NCBI RefSeq assembly: GCF_000067165.1
Contig: NC_010162.1
Location: 4,856,501 to 4,920,500 of the forward strand
Source of the DNA: Sorangium cellulosum So ce56
GTDB lineage: Bacteria; Myxococcota_A; Polyangia; Polyangiales; Polyangiaceae
Length of the DNA: 64,000 nt
Reading direction: 5' to 3'
Shown here: piece after piece, positions 45,395 to 53,877 of the stretch
Layout: every line of letters begins with the position of its first letter
Position numbering within the stretch: position 1 is the first letter of the stretch
The notes under the pieces: model-generated
What the model was told of the DNA's origin: nothing
Databases searched by the model: none
The model's input: only the letters and a program-made list of their open reading frames with translations
Position numbers and translations under genes: made by a program

Positions 45395-45925
45395 CTATCG
45401 CGCGGACACCCGGGCATCGCCGGCTTGCCCGCCGTTCAGCGGCACCGACCCGTGCTGGGCGGCGTCGGTCTTCGGCGTCGTCCCGGTGACGTACGCCTTG
45501 ACGGCCTCGACGAGGAACCTGAGCCCGGCCGCGCCTTCGTTGTCCCAGTACTCGCCCTCGCGCGGGCTCACGTGGATGAGCGCGAGGGAGGGATCGTCCT
45601 TGCCCTGCGGGAAGAACACCTTCGCCTCCTCCGACCACAGCGCCTCGATCTTCGTCCGACTCCGCACGATCGAGGCGCGGCCCGACAGCGACAGGAAGCG
45701 GCGCCCCTCCTGGAGGGTCACATTCACCTCGGGCTGCGACTCGATCTCATCGATCTTGCCCGAGTCGATGCTCGTCATGAACCAGACGTCCCCGGTGTCG
45801 CTGTCGACCTTCATGAGCGCCATCGGACGCGCCCGCAGCGCCCCCTGGCTGGCGTGCGTGACGAGCATGGCAGTCCGGAACTTCTTGAGGATCTCCAGCA
45901 GCTTCTCCCGCGATCCAGTTTCCAT
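45395..45925 (-). CDS. pyridoxamine-5'-phosphate-oxidase-like general stress protein
   Basis: 176 residues from ATG 45925. GGAGG precedes it by 5 nt, and the upstream in-frame ATG at 45937 is part of that ribosome site. The fold signature of the general-stress PNPOx-like (split-barrel) family is visible: FRTAMLVTHASQGALRARPM, DVWFMTSIDSGKIDEIESQP, VNVTLQEGRRFLSLSGRAS and DPSLALIHVSPREGEYWDNE. Members bind FMN or F420 and are linked to stress responses; the reaction is not known. The C-terminal tail (about 25 residues) is Gly/Ala-rich. It stands alone, about 137 nt from the AI-2E gene. Confidence 0.85.
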   Translation of the reverse strand: METGSREKLLEILKKFRTAMLVTHASQGALRARPMALMKVDSDTGDVWFMTSIDSGKIDEIESQPEVNVTLQEGRRFLSLSGRASIVRSRTKIEALWSEEAKVFFPQGKDDPSLALIHVSPREGEYWDNEGAAGLRFLVEAVKAYVTGTTPKTDAAQHGSVPLNGGQAGDARVSAR

Positions 45926-46123
45926 GGTTTCCTCCATCGAGCTCCGGCCTCAGTGCCAGATCCGGACCATGGCCGGAGCGCGCGGAGGAGGGCGCGGATC
46001 ATGGCTCTGCTCTGCCGCACCGAGCGTGCGCTCGAGGCATTCCGCCACAGCGTCTGGCGCGGCCCGCCGCGCCCGCGCAGCGCTGGATCTGGGGGAGGGG
46101 GAGAGGACCGAGGGCGGGCGAAG

Positions 46124-47140
46124 CTACGCCGCGCGGGCGAGCACGAGCGCCCCGATCACGAGCACGACGAGCGCGAGCGCGCCGGCGACCACCAGCGCCA
46201 CCTTGCCCCACGCGATGGGCGCCGTGCCAGTGACGTGGCTCGCGTCCTGGCCGTGGACGACGGCGCGGTAGCTTCGCCCCTTGTAGCGGTAGGCGAGCAC
46301 GTACGACGGCAGCGCCAGCCGCCGCGTCTCGAGCGCGTGCAAGAGCACCGCCACGTGCACGTTGCGGAACGTGGACCCCGGGATCACGCCTCGCGTCAGG
46401 GCGTCCTCCGCGCTGGCGGCGATCCGCTCGCTGACGATCTTGCGCGCCGCCGAGCGCTGCGCGTCGAACTGCTCGATCACCGCGTCGGGCGGGCCGAGCT
46501 GCTGCTGTGTCCGGTGCGCGGCGGGCACCGCCAGGTCGAGCCGGAAGTGCGGCGCGAGCTCCCGGGCCTCGTCGAGCGAGAGCCCGCGTGAGGCGGACAG
46601 GAGCAGGTTGCGGAACGGCAGCTGCGTCTGTCCGGCGTGCGGGGCCCAGCTGCTCAGCCGGGCGCCCGCGTTCGAGTCCGCCGTCCAGCTCACCACGGCG
46701 TCCGCGCTGACGAGCCAGCCCGCCCACCAGATCGGGCGCAGCCCCTCGACGGTCGCCGCGCGCGCGAGATCCGACGGCCGGAAGAAGCCGAGCGTCGACA
46801 TCCACCGCCGCAGCGCCTGATCGGCCTGATCGGGGGGCACCCCGAACGGGAGCAGCCAGTCGGCCTGATCGATCGGGTCGACCGGCTGCTCGATCCGCGT
46901 GACGGCGCCGCAGAAGCGGCACTTCGGCGCCTGCGCCTCGGCCGAGTACGAGACCGCGGCGCCGCACTCGGTGCACCGCAGCACCTGCACCGCCTGCGGG
47001 GCCGGGGCGCGGCCCTGCGGCGCGGCGAGGCCGCAGACGGCGCAGCGCAGGTCCCCGGGCTCCAGCGGCCCCTGGCAGCGCGCGCAGCACGGCCCCGTGG
47101 CGCTCGTGGTGGCCGAGGCGACGTCCATGTTCACGCTCAT
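46124..47140 (-). CDS. zinc-ribbon membrane protein (second of a pair)
   Basis: A 338-residue protein. Two zinc ribbons lie at the N-terminus: CARCQGPL ... CAVCGLAA and CTECGAAV ... CRFCGAVT. A soluble region follows (LRPIWWAGWLVSADAVVSW, YVLAYRYKGRSYRAVVHGQD) and one C-terminal transmembrane helix (VALVVAGALALVVLVIGALV). ATG 47140 overlaps the upstream gene's stop (ATGA) and has GGAGGGG nearby, so the two genes are coupled. Both proteins share the ribbon-body-helix plan, so they are probably paralogues that work together at the membrane. The function is unknown. Confidence 0.78.
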   Translation of the reverse strand: MSVNMDVASATTSATGPCCARCQGPLEPGDLRCAVCGLAAPQGRAPAPQAVQVLRCTECGAAVSYSAEAQAPKCRFCGAVTRIEQPVDPIDQADWLLPFGVPPDQADQALRRWMSTLGFFRPSDLARAATVEGLRPIWWAGWLVSADAVVSWTADSNAGARLSSWAPHAGQTQLPFRNLLLSASRGLSLDEARELAPHFRLDLAVPAAHRTQQQLGPPDAVIEQFDAQRSAARKIVSERIAASAEDALTRGVIPGSTFRNVHVAVLLHALETRRLALPSYVLAYRYKGRSYRAVVHGQDASHVTGTAPIAWGKVALVVAGALALVVLVIGALVLARAA

Positions 47141-48204
47141 CGCGCCCCTCCGGTCGGTGCGGGCCTGCTCCCCCCGGGGAGGACGCGCTCGGTCGGCGCG
47201 GGGGCGGCGGCGGGGGCGGGCGGCCGCGCGGCGCCGCGCCGTTCGGCGGGATCGCGGCCCCGGTCGCGTAGCGCGGCGAGGACGAACGGCGCCGCGATCA
47301 GCGCGATCACGAGCACGACGGCGAGGGCGATCTTGATCCAGGAGAGGGGGGCCTTGCCGTGGATCGCGCCGGTCTGGCCGTTGATGAGGACCCGGAAGGG
47401 CGGCTTCTGCGGGTCGTGCCGGAGGGCGAGCACCCAGAGGGGCACATAGAGCAGCTCGAGCGTCTCGCGGTCGAGGTGCGTCTCGTGCGTCAGGCCGTGG
47501 TGGCTGTCCCCGGGCATGAAGCCCGAGAGGTCGCGGCCGATCTTCTCCAGCGCCTCTCGCCGCGCGAGGCCGTAGCACTCGGCCTGGGTCATCGTCGGCT
47601 CCTCGGCGATCCAGCCGCTGAGCACCGCGGGCGTGTAGCGCCGCATCGTGCGGAGGTCGAACGGCTCGATCGCCTCGAGCTCGGCGTTCGGGACGGCGCG
47701 AGATGCCACGACGAGCACGTCCATGACGTAGGTCGCGTGCTGGCCTTCGAGGTGCCGGTGCTCGGTCCTTGTGACGACGCGCGTCCGGGTGACGCTGTTC
47801 CCCTTGTCGTCGGTCGTCGTGTACGTCTCGGTTTGCTGGTAGTCCTCGCCGATCTGCGCCGCGTAGCGCGTCTGCGCCATCGCCGAGTACAGGTAGGCGG
47901 GCGTGTAGACGCCGCGGATCGCGTCGATCGTCGCCGTCTTGACGCTGGACTGCACGAAGAAGCTCCGCTTTCCCAGCCACGCCTTGACAGCGCCCTGCGC
48001 GCTCTCCCGGGTCGTGGTGAACCCGACGACGAAGTGCGGCGACGGCCGATCCTGGGAGGGCGGCCGCTCCACCACCGAGGGCGACGCGCAGTAGGGGCAC
48101 ACCGCGGTACGCTGGTCCGCTTCAACGCGCAGCGAGGCGCCGCAGGTCTCACATTCGAGTTGCACCGGCGCCCGAGAGAACCGCACCGGGGGGCGCGGCG
48201 TCAA
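47137..48204 (-). CDS. zinc-ribbon membrane protein (first of a pair)
   Basis: 355 residues from a TTG at 48204; GTG 48186 or 48165 are alternatives with no better ribosome site. The N-terminal zinc ribbon reads LECETCGASL ... AVCPYCASPS. The body contains HFVVGFTTTRESAQGAVKAW, YTPAYLYSAMAQTRYAAQIG and ETLELLYVPLWVLALRHD. It ends in PFRVLINGQTGAIHGKAPLS and a transmembrane helix (IKIALAVVLVIALIAAPFVL) plus a Pro/Ala tail. The GQ(T/D) plus I-x-W-x-K segment before the helix recurs in the downstream partner. It is the first gene of a two-gene overlapping operon. It resembles bacterial proteins described only as zinc-ribbon membrane proteins; no enzyme motif is visible. Confidence 0.72.
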   Translation of the reverse strand: MTPRPPVRFSRAPVQLECETCGASLRVEADQRTAVCPYCASPSVVERPPSQDRPSPHFVVGFTTTRESAQGAVKAWLGKRSFFVQSSVKTATIDAIRGVYTPAYLYSAMAQTRYAAQIGEDYQQTETYTTTDDKGNSVTRTRVVTRTEHRHLEGQHATYVMDVLVVASRAVPNAELEAIEPFDLRTMRRYTPAVLSGWIAEEPTMTQAECYGLARREALEKIGRDLSGFMPGDSHHGLTHETHLDRETLELLYVPLWVLALRHDPQKPPFRVLINGQTGAIHGKAPLSWIKIALAVVLVIALIAAPFVLAALRDRGRDPAERRGAARPPAPAAAPAPTERVLPGGSRPAPTGGAR

Positions 48205-48322
48205 CAGGGAAGGGGAGGCGCGCGGCCGACAATCGCGCCCAGGGCCGAAGCCCGCTCCCCACCATCGCTCACCAACGTGGTCGTGAACGTTCGGATGTCG
48301 GAGAACGCGGCGCGAGTGTTTG

Positions 48323-49408
48323 CTAGCAGGGAACGGGCGGCGGGCGGCTCCCGAGGTCGGCGGGAGATGCCGAGGCGCCGGTGTCCTGCTGCGGTGTCTG
48401 CCGCATCAGCGGAGACGGCGAGCTCCGCGCCCAGCGCCTGACCGCGGCGTCCGGCCAGGGCTGCCAGCGGGCGCTGGCCTGCGGTGAGCGGGCCGCCGCG
48501 GCGGACGCGCGCGGGGCGCGCGCCCCGGCGCGCAGCCGCGGCGTGGGCCGCGGCTCGTCGAGGAACCGGAGGAGATCGGGGGCCAGATCGCTCACCGCTT
48601 CCCGGTGCGGGTAGTGCCCCGCCTTGGCGAAGCGCCGCACGGCCGCGCCTTCGATGTAGCGGTCGATGTCCGCCGCGTGGCGCGCCGGGATCACCTGGTC
48701 GCGCTCGCCCCAGTAGACGGCGAGCGGCGGTATCTCCGGGAGCCGATGAGCGATGTCCATGAGGTGATGGCGCTGGCCGCGCAGATCGATCGCGTGGCGG
48801 AGCGTGCGCGACAGGGCGCGCGCCGTGCCGGGCCGCGCGTTCATCCTGGCGAGGTGCTTGCGCTCTTCCGCGTTGAAATCGCCGCCGAGCACCAGCACCC
48901 CCGCGTGCGTGCCGACGCCCATGAGCACCGGCGCGGCCAGCTCGATCAGCCCGGTCACGGCGGCGAGGCGCAGCGGCAGCGCGACCTCGGTCCCGATGCC
49001 GCCCGCGGCGACCAGCCCGACGCGGTGGATGCGCCCTGGCCGCTCGGTGGCCACGCACATTGCAATGCTGCCGCCGAACGAGTGCCCCACCAGATCGAAA
49101 TCGCCGAGCCGGAGGGCACGGATCCATTCAGCGACCACGCCCGCATACCACGCGACCGTATAGGGCGCGTCGGGCCGAGCCGAGTTGCCGTGGCCGGGCA
49201 GGTCGAGCGCGACGACCCGGCGCCCCGCCGCCGCGAGCGCGGGGGCGAGTCGATTCCAGGTCCGACAGCTATCGGACAGGCCGTGTACCAGGACCACGGG
49301 GCGCTGGTCCGCGCCGCCGTTCCGGGAGGGGGTCCACTCTTGCCAGTGGACCTCGCCAGCAGAAAGGACGCGAACATGGCTGCGACACGTGACCGACATG
49401 TTCTTCAT
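48323..49408 (-). CDS. alpha/beta hydrolase
   Basis: 361 residues from ATG 49408 (ATG 49399 is equally possible; no clear ribosome site). It has the oxyanion motif VVLVHGLSDSCRTWNRL, nucleophile elbow LVGHSFGGSIAM with Ser, acid PPLAVYWGERDQVIP and the catalytic-His segment FAKAGHYPHREAV. The Ser nucleophile suggests an esterase, lipase or C-C hydrolase; the substrate is unknown. About 70 residues of low-complexity Pro/Arg/Ala tail follow the core, which is longer than usual and may be a 3' extension with no function. It is divergent from the Cys-rich exported protein gene. Confidence 0.8.
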   Translation of the reverse strand: MKNMSVTCRSHVRVLSAGEVHWQEWTPSRNGGADQRPVVLVHGLSDSCRTWNRLAPALAAAGRRVVALDLPGHGNSARPDAPYTVAWYAGVVAEWIRALRLGDFDLVGHSFGGSIAMCVATERPGRIHRVGLVAAGGIGTEVALPLRLAAVTGLIELAAPVLMGVGTHAGVLVLGGDFNAEERKHLARMNARPGTARALSRTLRHAIDLRGQRHHLMDIAHRLPEIPPLAVYWGERDQVIPARHAADIDRYIEGAAVRRFAKAGHYPHREAVSDLAPDLLRFLDEPRPTPRLRAGARAPRASAAAARSPQASARWQPWPDAAVRRWARSSPSPLMRQTPQQDTGASASPADLGSRPPPVPC

Positions 49409-49865
49409 CAAGAGTTCGCACGAAGTGCCGCGTCTGTCCAGATTGCACAGCCGAGAGGGATGCTCGGGGGAGGGGGTGCCGCGAAGCGTGCTTCGCGTCC
49501 GATGTGGGTTTTGCAGCGCCGGCGTACGCCCTACTGGGACGTCGGGCGGGCCGCTGCCGGGCATCCGCCTTGACCCGGCATGCCCCAGCTGCCCTCTTTG
49601 CCGCCTTGTCGCCTCGGTGATGGGCCCGATGCCCTGGCCGGCCGCTCCCCATAGCGCACGGACAGAATTTGTGCGTCGGGTTACCCATTGACGCCGCATT
49701 CTGGAGAGAAGAGTCTCGCCGCATCCGGAGCACATAGGGCGGCGGGCTTGCTCTTTTGTGAGAGCGAATGCTGTTTCTACGCGCGCCGCGGGGGCCCAAT
49801 ATTGCTGCTCGTCACCGAACCTGCCGCTAGGGACGAGGCGTGAGCTTGACCCAGAGGAGATTCGC
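49409..49865. other. intergenic region between divergent genes
   Basis: 457 nt without a supportable gene. A perfect 8-bp inverted repeat with a 2-nt loop (CGCGAAGC GT GCTTCGCG) lies at 49480-49497, upstream of the hydrolase start. A GAGGAGAT ribosome site is seen just before the plus-strand gene at 49866. Open frames crossing the area look like chance frames. Confidence 0.5.
49480..49497. other. perfect inverted repeat (8-bp stem, 2-nt loop)
   Basis: CGCGAAGC and GCTTCGCG face each other across GT. It lies 72 nt upstream of the hydrolase start on the minus strand. It could be an operator or an RNA hairpin in the leader; there is no T-run, so a terminator is unlikely. Confidence 0.4.
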
Positions 49866-50297
49866 ATGAGACGATTCGCTTCGCATGTTCCCAGGTGCAT
49901 CGCGTTCATGCTTGCCTTTTGTTCCATTGGAGCAAAGACGTCGAAATGCACTCCTGATAGCTCACAAAACAGTCAAGAAACGCAGTCCGGTCAAGATTTT
50001 GCCAAGCCATTCTGTCTTACGGACCCGCCGATCAACTGCGTCGTATTTTGCTACGCAACGGACCAGCTCATGTTCACGCCCGCGTGCAACGGCGTCGGTG
50101 CTGACGAGTTGACGCTCCTGTTCATGGAGGAGGTACTCACTGGCGCGGAGGATTTGGCGGCCGACGGGATACAGGTGTGCCCTGCGCCAGATCCGAACCA
50201 CTGGCTGACTCCGTGCGACATGGGCATTATTCCCCAGGAGTGGCCGGGTCAGGATCACGCGGTTTGTCGGCCCGTGCCACCAGGCTGCGCGTGGTAG
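49866..50297 (+). CDS. exported Cys-rich hypothetical protein
   Basis: 143 residues from ATG 49866, which follows GAGGAGATTCGC. The N-terminus (MRRFASHVPRCIAFMLAFCS) is a short basic-hydrophobic signal-like stretch. The mature part holds nine cysteines, in segments FCLTDPPINCVVFCYATDQL, FTPACNGVG and QVCPAPDPNHW, ending RPVPPGCAW, suggesting disulfide bonds. No family is recognised. The base composition is less G/C-biased than the neighbours. It lies 11 nt upstream of the first of two paralogous membrane-anchored genes and probably forms an operon with them. Confidence 0.6.
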   Translation: MRRFASHVPRCIAFMLAFCSIGAKTSKCTPDSSQNSQETQSGQDFAKPFCLTDPPINCVVFCYATDQLMFTPACNGVGADELTLLFMEEVLTGAEDLAADGIQVCPAPDPNHWLTPCDMGIIPQEWPGQDHAVCRPVPPGCAW

Positions 50298-50308
50298 CGA
50301 GAGGCGCG

Positions 50309-50974
50309 ATGACAACTCGCAGCTGCTTTGTGTTCGCGCTCGTTGCCGGTGTCGCTGGCACCATCATTGGACGGGTCTCTATGCGCGACACGCCAGGCGC
50401 GCAAGCGTTTTCGAGCGCATCGTTCTCGAGTTCGACTGCGGCATCTCCCGGCCGTGGCTGCAAAGAGGAACGCGCCCTTCTCGCCTCGACCAGGGCACAA
50501 CTGGGTATCTGCATGGCTCTTCGTTCGCGGGTCCCCGAGGCCGAGTCAACCGGTGTTGCCAAGCCATCCGAGGCCGATCCTCCGGAATCCCAGCGCTTCG
50601 ATCAGCGCATGTCGGAGATCGAAGAGATCCGTCGGAATCGCCAGCTCTTGGACAGCTATTCCGAGGCCGTGATCATCCAGCACTATGATGGGAGAACCGG
50701 TGTGTACAAACCTGACGAATGGCCGGATGACGGCGATGGGTACATCGTCGCGCGCAAGTTGCCCAGCGGACGGCTTGGATTCTATGCAGGGCCAGACGCC
50801 GGACCACGCACAGATCCCGAGGCATTCCGCCCCTGGGATCCGCCGATCCCTCCGCGACCCGTCTGGAAGCGTGAACCGGATGGGACGATCACAATCGACG
50901 GAAAGCCTGCGAGCCCTGGCGTGCAGTTCATGTTCGGCGGAAGGATGGATCAACCGTCGAGGTCGCCGCATTGA
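50309..50974 (+). CDS. membrane-anchored hypothetical protein, paralogue A
   Basis: 221 residues from ATG 50309 with GAGAGG upstream. An N-terminal membrane anchor (CFVFALVAGVAGTIIGRVSM) is followed by a Ser/Ala spacer and a short coiled region with two cysteines (CKEERALLASTRAQLGICMA). A C-terminal domain contains EAVIIQHYDGRTGVYKPDEW, GYIVARKLPSGRLGFYAGPD and AGPRTDPEAFRPW. The same order and many residues recur in the next gene, so the two arose by tandem duplication. The function is unknown. The C-terminal domain probably sits outside the cytoplasmic membrane. Confidence 0.65.
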   Translation: MTTRSCFVFALVAGVAGTIIGRVSMRDTPGAQAFSSASFSSSTAASPGRGCKEERALLASTRAQLGICMALRSRVPEAESTGVAKPSEADPPESQRFDQRMSEIEEIRRNRQLLDSYSEAVIIQHYDGRTGVYKPDEWPDDGDGYIVARKLPSGRLGFYAGPDAGPRTDPEAFRPWDPPIPPRPVWKREPDGTITIDGKPASPGVQFMFGGRMDQPSRSPH

Positions 50975-50983
50975 GAATGCGCC

Positions 50984-51649
50984 ATGACGAGATCTCGCAC
51001 CTTCTGGTTCGTCATCATTGCCGGGGCTGGCATCCTTGGCGTCTTCCTCGGACGCGCCATACCCCACGATGCGCCAGGTGTCGCAGCGGATGCTAGCGGG
51101 TCCCCCACGTCTCCGGGCACGACGCCTGCCGACGATGAGTGCGAGGCCGAACGAAGCGCCCTGGCCGCGACCAGGGCAAAACTGGATGTCTGTATGGCCA
51201 TTGGCACGGCGGAACCAGAGGCCGCGCCGTCCAGCGTTCCCGAGACCCCCGAGCCCGAGCCTCCTGTTTCCAACGTCGAACCGACCGTCCAAGAGATCAT
51301 CGCCGAAGAGATCAGGAGCTATCACGGTCGTCTGGACAGCCTACCCGAGGCTGTGATCGTTCAAGAGGCGGATGGAACGATCGGCATCCATAAGCCCGAC
51401 GATTGGCCGAGCGACGGCGACGGTCTCATCATCGGACGAAAGCTCCCAAGCGGAGAGATCGGATGGTATGCCGGGCCAGATGCTGGACCACGCTCCGATC
51501 CTGCCGCGTTTCGACCAACCAAGTCCACAATCGTCCTTGCGCCCGACTTTGTGCGCGAAGCAGACGGGACGATCAAAGTACGTCGAGGTGCTCCAGCTTG
51601 GATGAAGCGCAGGCTCGGCGAGAGGGTCGATGAGCCTGCGAGTCCGTAG
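50984..51649 (+). CDS. membrane-anchored hypothetical protein, paralogue B
   Basis: 221 residues, the same length as the preceding paralogue. Anchor FWFVIIAGAGILGVFLGRAI, a Pro/Ser spacer, a coiled segment with paired cysteines (CEAERSALAATRAKLDVCMA) and a C-terminal domain (EAVIVQEADGTIGIHKPDDW, GLIIGRKLPSGEIGWYAGPD, AGPRSDPAAFRP). It starts 9 nt after the previous stop. The conserved parts are the coiled segment and the YAGPDAGPR core, while the spacer has diverged. The function is unknown. The DGTI/DGTI-like strand repeats suggest a small beta-rich domain. Confidence 0.65.
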   Translation: MTRSRTFWFVIIAGAGILGVFLGRAIPHDAPGVAADASGSPTSPGTTPADDECEAERSALAATRAKLDVCMAIGTAEPEAAPSSVPETPEPEPPVSNVEPTVQEIIAEEIRSYHGRLDSLPEAVIVQEADGTIGIHKPDDWPSDGDGLIIGRKLPSGEIGWYAGPDAGPRSDPAAFRPTKSTIVLAPDFVREADGTIKVRRGAPAWMKRRLGERVDEPASP

Positions 51650-51756
51650 CTCATCGAGATCGGTGCACAACCTCTCTTCGGTCGCGCCGAGGCGCCGGCA
51701 CGTTGCGCTCGGGCCAGGGCGGCGTGGGCGCGGAGCGACACCGCGCCGAGACGCGC

Positions 51757-52776
51757 TCACTCCAGCAGAAAGTAGCGCGCGTCTCGCTTGATATCGAAAT
51801 GGAAGTGGTCCGCGTGCGCCTCGTTCGCGTTGGGCGTGAGGACGACGTTGAACAACCCGCTCGTCGAAATGGAACAGACGATCTCCCGCAGCTCGAGCGC
51901 GTGGGGGCTGGGCGCCTTCGGCTCCGATCCGGGGCCGCACGGCGGCGCGCCGATGGCGCCGAGCCAGTCGGCCTTCACGTCGAGCCGGGTGCCGTCGGCC
52001 TTCACGAAGGCAGCCACGTCGATGGCGAGCCCGAGGGCGTGCTGGTTGGGGCGCCCGGGCGCCGGCGCCGGCTTCTTCGCGGCGCGCTCACCCGGCTTCG
52101 CCGCCTTGCCGGTGGCCTTGGGGGTCTTCTTGCCTGCCGGCGGCTTCGCGGGCGCCTTCGTCGGCGCCACAGCGCCGGCTGGACCGGGCCGGTGCATGCT
52201 GAAGTGCACGACCTCGACGATCCCGCGGGTCGCCAGGAAGGCGGCGAGATCGTCGAGCGCGAGGGCCAGCCGGCAATCGGCGATGTCGAACGGGGAGGCC
52301 GACCTGGGCTTCGCCACGCCGTCGCCGCGGAACGTGACCCCGCGCAGCGCGCCGGTGATCCTGATCGGCCGATCGACCAGCGGGGCGCCGCGCGCCGGGG
52401 CGTGCGGGATCCGCCGGCGCTTCATCTCCCTGTCGCAAGCGTCGGCCGAGAGCGCCCCGTAGGTGGCCGCGCGCGACGCGGCGGACCACGCGGGCAGCTC
52501 GAACCGCGCGCCGCCCGCGTCCCAGCCGCCGTCCAGGAGGGCGGCCGCGCCGTCCGCCGGCGCAGGCGCGCCGGCGTCGCCGTCCAGAGGGCCGCCCCCG
52601 TCATCCGCGAGCGCCGTCGCTGCACCGGGGGGCGCGGGCGGCGCCGCTGCGGGGGCATCGACCGGCTCCTCCGAAGCGTGGCGTAGCGAGGCGATGCCGA
52701 GCGGCGTGAGGAGCGCCGCGGCGCCGATCAGGGCCGCGCCCAGGGACAGCGCACGGCGGGAAGGGAGCGCGCTCAT
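51757..52776 (-). CDS. extensin-like / M15-type peptidase-fold protein
   Basis: A 339-residue protein. The N-terminus has a signal or anchor (ALSLGAALIGAAALLTPLGI), then about 70 residues of Ala/Pro/Gly. The C-terminal domain (about 105-339) matches the extensin-like family: GVTFRGDGVAKPRSASPFDI with Cys in ADCRLA, then NQHALGLAIDVAAFVKADG (zinc-ligand His and Asp), then CGPG and HADHFHFDIKRDARYFLLE. The H-x6-D ... H-x-H layout is that of LAS/M15 metallopeptidases, suggesting peptidoglycan cleavage in the periplasm. A Lys/Pro/Ala-rich insert of about 45 residues interrupts the domain before NQHALG. The repeat array lies directly upstream of the start. Confidence 0.82.
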   Translation of the reverse strand: MSALPSRRALSLGAALIGAAALLTPLGIASLRHASEEPVDAPAAAPPAPPGAATALADDGGGPLDGDAGAPAPADGAAALLDGGWDAGGARFELPAWSAASRAATYGALSADACDREMKRRRIPHAPARGAPLVDRPIRITGALRGVTFRGDGVAKPRSASPFDIADCRLALALDDLAAFLATRGIVEVVHFSMHRPGPAGAVAPTKAPAKPPAGKKTPKATGKAAKPGERAAKKPAPAPGRPNQHALGLAIDVAAFVKADGTRLDVKADWLGAIGAPPCGPGSEPKAPSPHALELREIVCSISTSGLFNVVLTPNANEAHADHFHFDIKRDARYFLLE

Positions 52777-52810
52777 CTCTGGCGGAGCTTAGGAGAAACC
52801 GGGCAGGCTG

Positions 52811-53298
52811 GCAGCCTTCGTGGCACCGGACACGGTCCGGGGGGAGGCTCCCGGCAGCCTTCGCGGCACCGGACACGGTCCGGGGGAGGCTCCCGGCAGC
52901 CTTCGCGGCACCGGACACGGTCCGGGGGAGGCTCCCGGCAGCCTTCGCGGCACCGGACACGGTCCGGGGGAGGCTCCCCCGCAGCCTTCGCGGCACCGGA
53001 CACGGTCCGGGGGAGGCTCCCCGCAGCCTTCGCGGCACCGGACACGGTCCGGGGGAGGCTCCCCGCAGCCTTCGCGGCACCGGACACGGTCCGGGGGAGG
53101 CTCCCCCGCAGCCTTCGTGGCACCGCACACGATCCGGGGGAGGCTCCCCGCAGCCTTCATCGCACCGGACACGGTCCGGGGGAGGCTCCCCCGCAGCCTT
53201 CGTGGCACCGGACACGGTCCAGGGGAGGCTCCCCCGCAGCCTTCGTGGCACCGGACACGGTCCAGGGGAGGCTCCCCCGCAGCCTTCGTGGCACGGGA
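52811..53298 (+). repeat. 42-bp tandem repeat array with two palindromes per unit
   Basis: Eleven full units and a twelfth partial unit of about 42-44 bp follow one another with no spacers. Each unit carries GCAGCCTTCG, then CCGGAC ACG GTCCGG (6-bp stem), then GGGGGAG G CTCCCCC (7-bp stem). Variation is mainly in the final C-run (3, 4 or 5 C) and a few substitutions in units 8-11. The length change breaks any reading frame, so it is not coding. The array fills the gap between the starts of the extensin-like gene and the plus-strand gene at 53303, which begins about five bases after the last partial unit. Confidence 0.95.
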
Positions 53299-53302
53299 GA
53301 CG

Positions 53303-53877
53303 GTGGCCCGTAACGATACTCTCTGGTTCATGGCACAGCACGTGCCGTCCAACCATCGCCACATCCAGCGCGCCTGTCACGGAGCGAGCGGCACCCGAGC
53401 CATTCAGGGGTACATCGACACGGCCAATGACCTCGTCGCCTTCTCGGCGCTCTTCACCGCGAGCTGGTCGGAGGTCACCGGCAGGACGGCTGCGACCGAG
53501 GAAGAAGTGAGGCGCGCCGGGGAGATCGGGCCGCAGATCCTCGCGCCCCTCGGCGTGAGGGAGCATGACAAAAGTCCCGGGCCGACCGAGGCCGCGGACA
53601 GGAGGGCGCGCGCGTTCTCGCTGCTCGTCCACGCCTACGACCAGACCCGCCGCGCCATCGCGTACCTGCGCTGGGATAAGGGGACGCCGATTCGATCGCG
53701 CCGTCCCTCTACAAGGGCCGCGCTGGCCGAGCGGCGTCGTCCAGCGACACCGCCGCCGCACCGGCGGACGTGGCCCCGGCTGGGCCGACGGCGCCGGCGT
53801 CGCCCGCCGCGCTGAACGGCGCGGTAGTGCCCGCGGTGCCCGGCGCCGCGCTGAACGGCACGACGCCCACCAGCTAA
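53303..53877 (+). pseudogene. conserved myxobacterial-type hypothetical gene with a one-base frameshift
   Basis: From GTG 53303 (GGGAG upstream) the frame reads LWFMAQHVPSNHRHIQRACH, RAIQGYIDTANDLVAFSALF and ARAFSLLVHAYDQTRRAIAY, then LRWDKG. Here it leaves frame. The next frame continues sensibly as DADSIAPSLYKGRAGRAASS, then a Pro/Ala-rich tail to TAA 53877 (NGTTPTS). The shift is at a run of four G near 53680, where a fifth G would restore the frame, so it is either a slippage mutation or a sequencing error. The protein resembles uncharacterised helical proteins I recall from Sorangium. Its start lies immediately after the repeat array. Confidence 0.65.

Noticed and set aside
52811..53298. 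CRISPR array
   Set aside because: The units follow each other with no spacers, and no cas genes are in the window.
52820..53815. A plus-strand open frame through the repeat array giving a Gly/Pro repeat protein
   Set aside because: Repeat units vary between 42 and 44 bp and so break the frame. The real coding signal starts only at 53303.
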